From Actinomycetota bacterium (GTDB lineage Bacteria > Actinomycetota > Actinomycetes > Actinomycetales > Microbacteriaceae), in NCBI GenBank assembly GCA_016870695.1, contig VGAV01000055.1, forward strand, positions 1 to 10,171: a stretch of 10,171 bases of DNA. The letters are read 5' to 3'. Below are positions 1 through 6,189 of this stretch, in pieces. The position numbers and the translations under genes were made by a program. How positions within the stretch are numbered: the first letter of the stretch is position 1; each line of letters opens with the position of its first letter. The notes below the pieces were generated by a model. That model made no database searches. It was not told where the DNA came from and saw only the letters and a program-made list of their open reading frames with translations.

Positions 1-219
1 GCCGCCGGCATGGCCATCTCGGCGGTGGCCATCGCGGCCAAGGTCGTCGACGTCTCGCCGTTCTCCACCAACGGCGCTCTCGTCCTCGCCAATGCGCAGA
101 ACGTCGACCCGGCGGCGTTCTACCAGCGCATCCTGCGCTACTCCGGCGTGATCGTACTCGTCGGACCGCCCCTGGCATGGATCACGCTCGTCGTGCCGTT
201 CTCGGGCGCGGCAGGCTAA
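1..219 (+). CDS. C-terminal end of a MatC/SLC13-like dicarboxylate transporter (partial)
   Basis: The frame is open from the first base, so only the last 72 residues of the protein are present and the true start lies outside the window. What can be seen is a glycine/alanine-rich hydrophobic stretch, then a DVSPFSTNGALVLANA segment, a short polar part containing FYQRIL, and a final membrane helix near VIVLVGPPLAWITLVV. The SPFSTNGAL segment resembles the conserved C-terminal anion-carrier motif of MatC-type dicarboxylate carriers and related ion-transporter-superfamily permeases, in which a Ser-Pro-Phe-Ser-Thr turn lies near the substrate site. The likely role is uptake of a C3/C4 dicarboxylate such as malonate, but the substrate cannot be read from this fragment. 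It ends 39 bases before the TetR gene, with the TetR operator in between. Confidence 0.6.
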   Translation, partial: AAGMAISAVAIAAKVVDVSPFSTNGALVLANAQNVDPAAFYQRILRYSGVIVLVGPPLAWITLVVPFSGAAG

Positions 220-225
220 AGGTAT

Positions 226-239
226 TAGGCTATAACCTA
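226..239. promoter_or_regulatory. Imperfect palindrome, probable TetR autoregulatory operator
   Basis: The 14-mer TAGGCTATAACCTA is an inverted repeat with a single mismatched pair (C/A at the fourth and eleventh positions). It lies 19 bases upstream of the TetR start and is a local AT-rich island in GC-rich DNA. Small palindromes just upstream of a TetR gene are typically bound by its own product. Binding is inferred from position and symmetry only. Confidence 0.5.
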
Positions 240-246
240 TGGGGTG

Positions 247-252
247 TAGCAT
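247..252 (+). promoter_or_regulatory. Candidate -10 box of a leaderless TetR transcript
   Basis: TAGCAT fits the actinobacterial TANNNT -10 pattern and ends six bases before the ATG at 259, so transcription would be expected to start at or next to the A of the start codon. No Shine-Dalgarno sequence is visible just before the ATG, which fits a leaderless message. There is no good -35 box at 17-18 bases upstream; the palindrome at 226-239 occupies that region. Confidence 0.35.
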
Positions 253-258
253 TCGGGA

Positions 259-846
259 ATGGCCCGAGCACCTCTGAACGAGAACGCGATCGTCGGCGCC
301 GCCGCCGGTCTCGCCGATACGGCGGGGCTGGCGGCGGTGACGTTGTCGGAGGTGGCACGGATCCTCTCCGTCCGCACGCCGAGCCTGTACGGTCACGTCC
401 GCGACCTCGCCGCGCTGCGGGACGGCCTCACGATCCTGGCGCTGGGCGAGCTGGCCGATCGGGTCGGCGAGGCGATCGCGGGTCGGGCCGGTCTCGATGC
501 CCTGCGCGGGCTCTGCGAGGCGCACCGCGGCTACGCGCGGGATCACCCCGGCCGGTGGGAGGCGCTGCAGCGCCGGGCCGGCGCCGCGGTGGTCCGCAGC
601 GATGCGGCCCTCCATGCCGGTCGCGGCATGCTCGCGGTCCTGCGCGGGTACGACATCGCGGAAGGCGACCAGGTGCACGCGGTCCGCGTTGTCGCCGCCG
701 CGATCAACGGCTTCGTCGAGCTTGAGCACGTCGGGAGCTTCGCGCACAGCGACCCGCCCGCCGACGACAGCTGGGACGTCCTGATCCTGCAGCTCGACGC
801 CCTGCTGCGCCGGTGGAACCGCACGACCGCGGAGGGGACCGCATGA
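259..846 (+). CDS. TetR/AcrR-family transcriptional regulator
   Basis: This is a 195-residue protein of normal TetR length. An N-terminal DNA-binding domain covers roughly residues 7-57, with the helix-turn-helix visible as TLSEVARILSVRTPSLYGHV (28-47), which carries the typical SxxSLYxHV recognition-helix pattern. The C-terminal half resembles the ligand-binding domain called WHG/TetR_C_33: AHRGYARDHPGRW near 88-100 and a VVAAAINGFVELE segment near 144-156. It probably represses its own promoter and the overlapping downstream gene, through the palindrome just upstream. The stop codon overlaps the next gene's ATG (ATGA at 843-846), so regulator and esterase remnant formed one operon. The ligand is unknown. 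The start at 259 is favoured because the helix-turn-helix domain begins properly there and no better upstream start fits. Confidence 0.88.
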   Translation: MARAPLNENAIVGAAAGLADTAGLAAVTLSEVARILSVRTPSLYGHVRDLAALRDGLTILALGELADRVGEAIAGRAGLDALRGLCEAHRGYARDHPGRWEALQRRAGAAVVRSDAALHAGRGMLAVLRGYDIAEGDQVHAVRVVAAAINGFVELEHVGSFAHSDPPADDSWDVLILQLDALLRRWNRTTAEGTA

Positions 847-1199
847 TCGACATCGCCCTCACCCCCGACCTCCTGCACGGCGGTGCGGAGACGGAGCAGC
901 GAGAGAGCGGCATCCTGCTCCACCGTCTCCCGCAGCCCTACCGCTCGCGCGAGGCGGACGATCAGCTCCGTCTCATGGAGGTGCAGCCGTCGGGCGTCCG
1001 CCTCAGCCTCCGCACGGCGGCGACCGTCGTCGAGCTCGCGCTGCGCCCCACCCGCGTCGCCTATCGAGGGTTCGCGCGGGCGCGGGGTGCCGTCGACGTG
1101 ACCGTCGACCACCGGCCCGTCGCGTCGATCCCCCTCGTCGCCGGCGACCTGCTCGAGCTCGACCTCGCCGCGGGCACGCGCACGCCCGTGCCGGACTGA
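843..1199 (+). CDS. N-terminal domain of an SGNH/GDSL hydrolase, truncated
   Basis: This 118-residue reading frame begins at an ATG that overlaps the TetR stop codon. It has the look of the beta-rich N-terminal domain that precedes the catalytic domain in a group of actinobacterial SGNH/GDSL esterases: a GILLHRLP stretch near 23-30, MEVQPSGVRLSLRT (45-58), a VVELALRPTRVAYRG part (62-76) and a VDVTVDHRPVASIP strand pair (84-97). The family normally continues into a catalytic domain with a GDSI/GDSL-type serine motif, and none of that is here. It stops shortly after this domain, and the family's C-terminal block is found just downstream in another frame (1193-1354). The piece may still be translated but cannot be a working esterase. 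An ATG at 813 in the same frame would lie inside the TetR gene and is less likely. Confidence 0.62.
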   Translation: MIDIALTPDLLHGGAETEQRESGILLHRLPQPYRSREADDQLRLMEVQPSGVRLSLRTAATVVELALRPTRVAYRGFARARGAVDVTVDHRPVASIPLVAGDLLELDLAAGTRTPVPD

Positions 1200-1354
1200 G
1201 CCTCTACGGACCGGAGGATGCGGACCGGATGCCGCTCCCCGACGGGCTGCATCCGGACGCTCAGACGCACGCGATGATCGGCGAGCGGTTCGCCGCGCGG
1301 GTGTTCGCCGCGGGCGGCCCGTTCGCCACGCCCGCTCCGTCGACGAGCGGCTGA
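1193..1354 (+). pseudogene. C-terminal remnant of the SGNH/GDSL hydrolase
   Basis: Read in the frame of base 1202, this stretch translates as GLSLYGPEDADRMPLPDGLH followed by PDAQTHAMIGERFAARVF and a short tail to a TGA at 1352-1354. LYG..D...LPLPDGLHPD followed by a THxxIGERFA helix is the C-terminal signature of SGNH hydrolases; the Asp and His of DGLHPD are catalytic. No start codon or complete domain belongs to it. Together with 843-1199 it looks like one ancestral gene that lost its central part, at an estimate some 200 or more codons including the nucleophile serine block. The two parts are out of frame (frame 0 against frame 2), so the deletion was not a multiple of three, or a further indel followed. 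Nine-base direct repeats CGGACCGGA at 1207-1215 and 1221-1229 lie close to the junction. Confidence 0.65.
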
Positions 1355-1355
1355 C

Positions 1356-1372
1356 GGCGGCGGACCGCCGCC
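1356..1372. terminator. GC-rich inverted repeat between convergent genes, possible bidirectional terminator
   Basis: GGCGGCGG, one A, then CCGCCGCC form a perfect 8-base inverted repeat. It fills the 26-base gap between the end of the esterase remnant on the plus strand and the stop of the carboxypeptidase on the minus strand. No T-run follows on either side, which is common in high-GC actinobacteria but weakens the call. Confidence 0.4.
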
Positions 1373-1380
1373 CGCCCGGG

Positions 1381-2004
1381 TCAGCCGCGCGCGTCCGTCT
1401 TCATCGTCGGGCAGTCGCCACCCGGCGATGTCGCGCGTTCGAAATGCCAGGACTCGTTCGCGTACGTCCGGCACAGGCCCCAGCCCTGGCCGTACGCCTC
1501 CAGCCATTCCTGTGCGTCGAGGTTGCCGATGTCGACGGCCCGGCCGGTCACGTGGCTGGACGCGTCGGCCTCGGCGACGATCTCGCGCGCCGCCTCCTCG
1601 GACCCCAGCGTCGCGATGGCCTCGGTCATCAGCCAGCGCTGATACGCCTCGCTCCGCCATCCGCTGGTGATCTGGAAGCGGATGCCGTCGTCTGCGGCCA
1701 TCGCCTGCGCCTCGGTCAGCGCGCGACGGAGATCGGGGTCGAGGCGGGCGATCGCGGGCGCGGACGTGTTCGAGATCGTCAGCGGCATCCCGTCGACCAC
1801 GAGACCGTCGGCGACCGTGGGCGGGAAGTCGGCCCCGACGACGCCCTCGTCCGGGACGACGACGTCCGGCGCGGGTGCGGCGGACATGGAGACGGGCATC
1901 GCGCTGAGCGCCAGCGTGCCGCCGAACAGGAGCGCGCCCGCGGCGCCGAGCAGCACGAGGGCACGACGCCGACGGGTGGGACCGGGAAGGGATGCCTCGA
2001 CCAT
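1381..2004 (-). CDS. Membrane-anchored M15-family D,D-carboxypeptidase (VanY-like)
   Basis: This 207-residue protein probably trims the terminal D-alanine from cell-wall peptides outside the membrane. After a basic start (RRRR at 11-14) comes one hydrophobic segment (about 15-36, ALVLLGAAGALLFGG), either an uncleaved anchor or a signal peptide. The catalytic domain shows ITSGWRS (112-118), the zinc motif SSHVTGRAVDIG (149-160, His151 and Asp158 as ligands) and ANESWHFE (182-189), where Glu184 is the expected base and His187 the third zinc ligand. All expected M15B residues are present. Cys178 and Cys198 could form a disulfide outside the cell. The ATG at 2004 is preferred because it places the basic stretch and hydrophobic segment at the N-terminus; an ATG at 2100 in the same frame adds 32 residues without signal-like character. 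The gene is alone on this strand up to the IclR gene, and no clear promoter stands out in 2005-2163. Confidence 0.85.
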   Translation of the reverse strand: MVEASLPGPTRRRRALVLLGAAGALLFGGTLALSAMPVSMSAAPAPDVVVPDEGVVGADFPPTVADGLVVDGMPLTISNTSAPAIARLDPDLRRALTEAQAMAADDGIRFQITSGWRSEAYQRWLMTEAIATLGSEEAAREIVAEADASSHVTGRAVDIGNLDAQEWLEAYGQGWGLCRTYANESWHFERATSPGGDCPTMKTDARG

Positions 2005-2163
2005 GGCTCCAGTGCACGCGCGCCGGCGTTGCGACGGCGTATGCGCGACGGGATACGTCGCGGATATCACCCTCTGACGCACGGTGACGGGCGGAGGCAC
2101 GGATGCCGTTCCCGATGGCCGTCGCGGGGATGCGCCGACGTCGCGATGGTGCCGCGCCCGTCC

Positions 2164-2964
2164 TCAGTACAGCGCGGGCGGCAGGCCGGAGGCGGCGATG
2201 TCGGCCGCAGCCGCACGCAGCTCGCGGAGGACGGCGTCGGTGTCGGCGGCCTCGACGCGCACGGTCGGGCCGCCGAGCGCCAGCGCGACGGCGATCCTCG
2301 GCGCGTGCCTGGCGGTCGCACCGAGGGGGATCGCGATCCCGCTGTTGCCGGTCTCGCGCCCTCCGTGGGAGACCGCGTGCCCCGTCTGGACGGCGTGGTC
2401 GACATCGCGCCCCAGGTCCGCCGCCGAGACCCGGCCCTCGGAGGCCGCGGCCACCGCTCCGATGAGGTCGCGACGGGCGGCGGCCGGCTCGGAGGCGAGC
2501 AGCACCATCGCGGCCGCCCCTCCCCACAGCGGCAGCTCATCGCCGACGCGCACGACATGACGTAGCGTGTGTCGACTCTGCGCCTGCCCGATGACGGTCC
2601 GGGACAGCCCGCGGCGCACGTACAGGCTGACGGTCTCGCCGGTGGCATCCGATGCCGCCCGCAGACGGTCCGTCGTCGCGTCCGGCAGGGTCCAGGACGC
2701 CGCCGCCAGGGCCCCCCAGCGGACGAGACGCGGACCGGCGCGGAGGAGTCCGTGCTGGTCCGAGGTGAGCATCCCCTCGTCGACGAGGGTCTCGACCATC
2801 CGGATGGTCGTCGTCCGGGGCAGCCCCACGCGTCGCGCCAGAGCCGCGATCGACAGTGCGGTGGTCTCGGAGTCGAAAGCGTCGATGACGGCCAAGGCCC
2901 TGCTGACGGCGCGCACGCCGCCCTCGGGGCGGGGGGTGCGGGTTCCGGAATCCGTGTCGCTCAT
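2164..2964 (-). CDS. IclR-family transcriptional regulator of the adjacent tct operon
   Basis: This is a 266-residue protein of the usual IclR length. A winged helix-turn-helix spans about residues 16-75 (VRAVSRALAVIDAF, then LSIAALARRVGLPRTTTIRM with the recognition helix, then the LVDEGML wing). The C-terminal effector domain covers roughly 95-260 and contains the hallmark GHAVSHGGRETGNSGIAIPL (196-215), normally the small-molecule pocket. The start at 2964 is supported by a strong ribosome binding site (GAGGGGGAT, about 4-8 bases upstream) and by the domain beginning soon after; an in-frame ATG at 3054 would run through the operator region and is rejected. The gene is transcribed away from tctC, and the shared 101-bp spacer carries three operator-like half-sites. 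The inference is that it controls the transporter and CoA enzymes and probably itself, with the imported acid or a CoA derivative as effector. Confidence 0.9.
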   Translation of the reverse strand: MSDTDSGTRTPRPEGGVRAVSRALAVIDAFDSETTALSIAALARRVGLPRTTTIRMVETLVDEGMLTSDQHGLLRAGPRLVRWGALAAASWTLPDATTDRLRAASDATGETVSLYVRRGLSRTVIGQAQSRHTLRHVVRVGDELPLWGGAAAMVLLASEPAAARRDLIGAVAAASEGRVSAADLGRDVDHAVQTGHAVSHGGRETGNSGIAIPLGATARHAPRIAVALALGGPTVRVEAADTDAVLRELRAAAADIAASGLPPALY

Positions 2965-2988
2965 GTCGATCCCCCTCACCGTAGCCAG

Positions 2989-3017
2989 TTGTCGTACCGC
3001 GCGAGGACTGCTACCGT
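2989..3017 (+). promoter_or_regulatory. Promoter of the tctCBA-CoA enzyme operon
   Basis: TTGTCG (2989-2994) and TACCGT (3012-3017) are separated by exactly 17 bases and resemble housekeeping -35 and TANNNT -10 boxes. The start of transcription would fall near 3024, inside the first GCGGAC half-site, and about 40 bases before the tctC ATG. The match to consensus is good but not proven. Confidence 0.5.
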
Positions 3018-3020
3018 CTA

Positions 3021-3047
3021 GCGGACATCCTAGTCCGCCTGGCGGAC
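3021..3047. promoter_or_regulatory. Three-half-site operator, probable IclR-family binding region
   Basis: GCGGAC at 3021-3026, GTCCGC at 3033-3038 and GCGGAC at 3042-3047 form alternating half-sites. The last two make the perfect palindrome GTCCGCCTGGCGGAC (7+1+7) at 3033-3047; the first two form a 6-6-6 inverted repeat. The region covers and follows the predicted start of transcription, a position suited to repression. IclR proteins commonly bind such 15-base palindromes. That this particular regulator binds here is inferred from divergent placement. Confidence 0.6.
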
Positions 3048-3049
3048 AG

Positions 3050-3065
3050 TTCACGAAGGTGTGAA
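3050..3065 (+). promoter_or_regulatory. Ribosome binding site of tctC in the loop of a small hairpin
   Basis: TTCAC (3050-3054) and GTGAA (3061-3065) are perfect 5-base complements around the loop GAAGGT, which contains the Shine-Dalgarno sequence GAAGG (3055-3059). The ATG follows directly at 3066. The site decides the tctC start with a spacing of six bases. The stem is short, so structure in vivo is uncertain. Confidence 0.45.
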
Positions 3066-4052
3066 ATGAAATCCAGAACAGTCGTCGCTCGGACGATCGG
3101 CATCGCGGTCACCGCGGTGCTCGTGTCCTTCGCCGTGGTCAACGCCAGCGGCGCCTCCGGTGAAGCGACCCCCGACAGCAACCTGACCTTCACGGTCCCG
3201 GCGGCGCCCGGCGGCGGGTGGGACCTCGCCGCGCGAGAGGCGCAGCAGGCGATGCGGGTGGAGGGTCTGTCCGGCAACGTGCAGGTCGTGAACGTCCCCG
3301 GCGCCGGCGGCACGATCGGTCTGTCGCAGTTCGTCTCGGTGCCGGGCGACCCGACGGCGCTGATGCTGACGGGGACGGTGATGGAGGGGGCCATCATCAC
3401 CAACGGCTCCTCGGCGACGCTCGCCGACACCACCCCCATCGCCCGCCTGGCCAACGACTACGAGGTCGTCATCGTGCCCGCGGGCTCGCCGTTCCAGACG
3501 CTGCAGGAGTTCATCGAGGCGTGGCGCGCCGATCCGCACGGGATGGCCGTCGGCGGTGGCGGCATCGGCGGAACCGATCAGCTCCTCGCGGGGCTGCTGA
3601 TGCAGGCGACCGACATCGACCCCGCCGAGCTGAACTACATCGCCTACTCCGGCGGCGGCGAGGTCCTCACATCGCTGCTCTCCCGCACGGTCGACGTCGG
3701 CATCAGCGGGTACAACGAGTTCTCTGACCAGATCGAGGCGGGGAACCTGCGCGCCCTCGGGCTGTCCGCGCAGGAGCCGATCGACGGCATCGACGTGCCG
3801 ACCTTCATCGAGCAGGGCATCGACGTGGAGCTGCCGAACTGGCGCGGTGTCGTGGCCGCGCCGGGACTGTCCGAGGCCGAGCGCGACGCCCTCGTCGACA
3901 TCGTGACCCGCCTGTCCGAGTCGGACGCCTGGCAGGACACGCTCCGCCGCAACTCCTGGACGGACTCGTTCTTGGCCGGCGACGACTTCGCCGCCTTCCT
4001 CGAGGAGGACCAGGCCCGTATCGCCGACATCATCGAGGAGCTCGGACTGTGA
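3066..4052 (+). CDS. tctC: Tripartite tricarboxylate transporter substrate-binding protein (TctC/Bug family)
   Basis: This 328-residue extracytoplasmic protein captures the carboxylate and delivers it to the TctAB membrane part. An N-terminal segment (about 9-27, RTIGIAVTAVLVSFAVV) acts as signal peptide or anchor. The mature protein shows the family's carboxylate-binding signatures VPAAPGGGWD (44-53) and VPGAGGTIGL (78-87), and later AVGGGGIGGTDQL and YIAYSGGGEVLTSLLS, which match the two-lobed Bug-fold binding proteins. Length is typical. There is no lipobox and no cysteine anywhere in the chain, so it is not a lipoprotein, which is unusual for a binding protein in an organism without an outer membrane. 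It is the first gene of the operon, with its own ribosome binding site, and its stop overlaps tctB by four bases. The bound ligand is unknown; citrate-like acids are the likely candidates given the downstream enzymes. Confidence 0.9.
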   Translation: MKSRTVVARTIGIAVTAVLVSFAVVNASGASGEATPDSNLTFTVPAAPGGGWDLAAREAQQAMRVEGLSGNVQVVNVPGAGGTIGLSQFVSVPGDPTALMLTGTVMEGAIITNGSSATLADTTPIARLANDYEVVIVPAGSPFQTLQEFIEAWRADPHGMAVGGGGIGGTDQLLAGLLMQATDIDPAELNYIAYSGGGEVLTSLLSRTVDVGISGYNEFSDQIEAGNLRALGLSAQEPIDGIDVPTFIEQGIDVELPNWRGVVAAPGLSEAERDALVDIVTRLSESDAWQDTLRRNSWTDSFLAGDDFAAFLEEDQARIADIIEELGL

Positions 4053-4672
4053 TCACCACCACCTCCGCCCGTCCGGCGTCCGCGTGGCTGACACGACGGA
4101 CCGGGCTCGTCGTCCCCGTCATCCTCGTCGCCGTCAGCGTCGCGCTGTTGATCGGCTCGGCGACCATGGTCGTCCCGACGACGGCGGCACCGCCCGGACC
4201 CCGCGTCTTTCCGCTCATCATCGCGGTCGGCACCCTCGTCGTCGCGGTTCTGCTCGCGATCGACCTCATCCGCAATCCGGAGCCGCAATACACCCGCATC
4301 CAGGCGGGAGCCCGCGGCATCGACGACGGTCGCACCGAGACCGTCCCCGCGCTCGGCGCGGCGGGGCTCGACGAGATCGCCATCGACGGGGACGAGAGCA
4401 CGCCGCTGCGTCCCCGCAGCAACGTCCGCGCGCTCCTCGGTGCGCTCGGCACGATCGTCGTCTTCATCGCCGCTCTCCAGCCCCTGGGGTGGCTCATCTC
4501 CGCGGCCTTCGCGTTCTGGGGGGTGGCGCGGGCGCTCGGCAGCCGGCGTCCCGTCTTCGACGTGTTCGTGGGCTTCGGTCTCTCGGCCGCCGTGCAGCTG
4601 GCGTTCTCCGCGGGCCTCGGCCTACATCTGCCCCCGGGCATCCTGGAAGGGGTCCTGTCGTGGATTCGTTGA
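4049..4672 (+). CDS. tctB: Tripartite tricarboxylate transporter small membrane subunit (TctB)
   Basis: This 207-residue membrane protein fits TctB, the small, poorly conserved subunit that partners TctA. Hydrophobic segments lie at about 20-40 (LVVPVILVAVSVALLIG), 52-73 (after GPRVFPLIIA, a typical TctB element), a long pair at 128-162, and 169-192. A hydrophilic insert of about 50 residues (75-127) rich in Asp, Glu and Arg lies between the second and third segments; it is longer than a plain connecting loop and has no recognisable motif. The start is a GTG overlapping the tctC stop (GTGA), with a good ribosome binding site GAGGAG eight bases upstream; the next ATG in frame falls inside the first helix. 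Identity rests on the hydropathy pattern and on the place between tctC and tctA. Confidence 0.85.
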   Translation: MITTTSARPASAWLTRRTGLVVPVILVAVSVALLIGSATMVVPTTAAPPGPRVFPLIIAVGTLVVAVLLAIDLIRNPEPQYTRIQAGARGIDDGRTETVPALGAAGLDEIAIDGDESTPLRPRSNVRALLGALGTIVVFIAALQPLGWLISAAFAFWGVARALGSRRPVFDVFVGFGLSAAVQLAFSAGLGLHLPPGILEGVLSWIR

Positions 4673-6189
4673 CCAACCTGGGGGAAGGCTTCCTCACGAT
4701 CCTCACCCCGGAGAACATGCTGTGGGTCGTCGTCGGCGCGCTCCTCGGCACCGCGGTGGGAGTCCTGCCCGGCCTGGGCTCCGCCATGGCCGTCGCGCTC
4801 CTGCTCCCCGTCACCTTCAGCCTCGACCCGATCGGCGCGTTCGTCATGTTCGCCGGCATCCTGTTCGGCGGGCTCTTCGGCGACAGCATCAGCGGCATCC
4901 TGATGAACACCCCCGGCAACTCGACGGCGATCGCCGGCTCCATCGAGGGCCACAAGATGGCGCTCTCGGGACGCGCAGCCCAAGCACTGGCGACCTCGGC
5001 GATCGGCGCGTTCATCGGCGGCATCATCGCGTCGGTGCTCGTGGTCTTCTTCGCCCCGACGCTGGCGAGCCTGGCGACGCTGTTCGGGCCGGCGGAGTAC
5101 TTCGCCCTCGCCCTGTTCGCGTTCATCGCGATCTCCGCGGTCGTGTCGGACTCGCCGCTGCGCGGCCTGGCCGCGCTCGCGATCGGCCTGGCCATCGCGG
5201 TCGTCGGCGTCGAACCCATCGCCGGTGCGACGCGCTTCACCGGCGGCGTGCCGGAGCTGGCAGACGGCATCGACATCGTCGTCGTGACGGTGGGGCTGCT
5301 CGCCCTCGGCGAGGTGTTCCACGTGGCGAGCAAACGCGGCCGCGTCGACGACTACGCCGTCATCCAGACGCGCGGGCGTCCGTGGCTGTCGAAGGACGAG
5401 TTCCGCGACGCGCTGCCCGCGTGGCTGCGGGGGACGACGATCGGCCTCCCCTTCGGCATCATCCCCGTCGGCGGGTCCGAGATCCCCACGTTCCTCTCCT
5501 ACGGCGCCGAGCGCCGCCTGGACGCCCGTCGCAAGAACCCGATGTTCGGGAAGGGCGCCATCCGGGGTGTCGCCGGACCGGAGGCATCCGGAAACGCCAC
5601 TGCCGGAACCGCCATGGGCGCGCTGCTGGCCCTCGGACTGCCGACCTCGGCGACCGCCGCGATCCTGCTGGCCGCCTTCCGGCAGTACGGTCTGCAGCCG
5701 GGACCGCTGCTGTTCGAGCGGGCTCCCGAGCTCGTCTGGGCCCTGCTGGCCAGCTTCTTCGTCGGCATGGTGGTGCTGCTCATCCTCAACCTGCCGTTCG
5801 CCCCGCTCTGGGCGAAGCTCCTCAAGGTTCCCCGTCACTACCTCTACGCCGGCATCACGGTCTTCGCGCTGCTCGGGGTCTACGCCACGAGCGCGAAGAT
5901 CCTCGATCTGGTCATCATGACCCTCGTCGGTCTGCTGGCCTTCGCGATGCGCCGCTACGGCCTCCCTCTCGCACCGCTCATCATCGGCGTCATCCTCGGG
6001 CCCCTGGCCGAGACGGAGTTCCGACGCGCGTTGGCGGTGTCGGAGGGGGATGCCACGGTCTTCGTCAGCAGCCCGATCACGATCACCCTCTACACGGTGC
6101 TCGCGGCCGCCATCGCGCTGGTCGCTGTCGGACGCCTGCGGCGTCGCTCCCGTGAGCGTCGGAGCGAGTCCGAGCGGGTCTCGGCATGA
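4660..6189 (+). CDS. tctA: Tripartite tricarboxylate transporter large membrane subunit (TctA)
   Basis: This 509-residue polytopic protein forms the translocation channel of a cation-driven carboxylate symporter. The first half carries [21 protein letters not shown] (about 30-50) and [19 protein letters not shown] (69-87), both hallmark TctA motifs. The second half has the matching inverted-repeat element [20 protein letters not shown] (262-281), then [20 protein letters not shown] (305-324) and GLQPGPLLF (344-352). About a dozen hydrophobic segments can be recognised. The GTG start at 4660 is chosen because it opens the family's N-terminus ([11 protein letters not shown]), has GGAAGGGG eight bases upstream, and overlaps tctB by 13 bases; reading further upstream in frame gives arginine-rich non-family sequence. 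In the second half the more usual PGxGA element reads PVGGSEIP, perhaps a feature of this subgroup. The C-terminal tail is basic (RRRSRERR) and cytoplasmic. Confidence 0.93.
   Translation: MDSLTNLGEGFLTILTPENMLWVVVGALLGTAVGVLPGLGSAMAVALLLPVTFSLDPIGAFVMFAGILFGGLFGDSISGILMNTPGNSTAIAGSIEGHKMALSGRAAQALATSAIGAFIGGIIASVLVVFFAPTLASLATLFGPAEYFALALFAFIAISAVVSDSPLRGLAALAIGLAIAVVGVEPIAGATRFTGGVPELADGIDIVVVTVGLLALGEVFHVASKRGRVDDYAVIQTRGRPWLSKDEFRDALPAWLRGTTIGLPFGIIPVGGSEIPTFLSYGAERRLDARRKNPMFGKGAIRGVAGPEASGNATAGTAMGALLALGLPTSATAAILLAAFRQYGLQPGPLLFERAPELVWALLASFFVGMVVLLILNLPFAPLWAKLLKVPRHYLYAGITVFALLGVYATSAKILDLVIMTLVGLLAFAMRRYGLPLAPLIIGVILGPLAETEFRRALAVSEGDATVFVSSPITITLYTVLAAAIALVAVGRLRRRSRERRSESERVSA

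Noticed and set aside
1061..2527. Minus-strand open frame of 488 codons spanning the esterase remnant, carboxypeptidase and part of the IclR gene
   Set aside because: Its translation is arginine/glycine-rich low-complexity sequence and it crosses three independently supported features in other frames.
2965..3054. Longer IclR protein starting at 3054
   Set aside because: It would run through the operator and promoter, adds no domain sequence, and the start at 2964 has a clear ribosome binding site.
4084..4659. Upstream extension of TctA to give a 701-residue protein
   Set aside because: The first 192 residues are arginine/histidine-rich shadow of tctB; the family's N-terminus, a ribosome binding site and a GTG start all coincide at 4660.
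4030..5838. Long minus-strand open frame of 602 codons opposite tctB and tctA
   Set aside because: It is rich in Arg, Gly, Asp and Gln with no recognisable domain, and lies opposite two genes with clear family motifs. Such frames are expected by chance in very GC-rich coding DNA.
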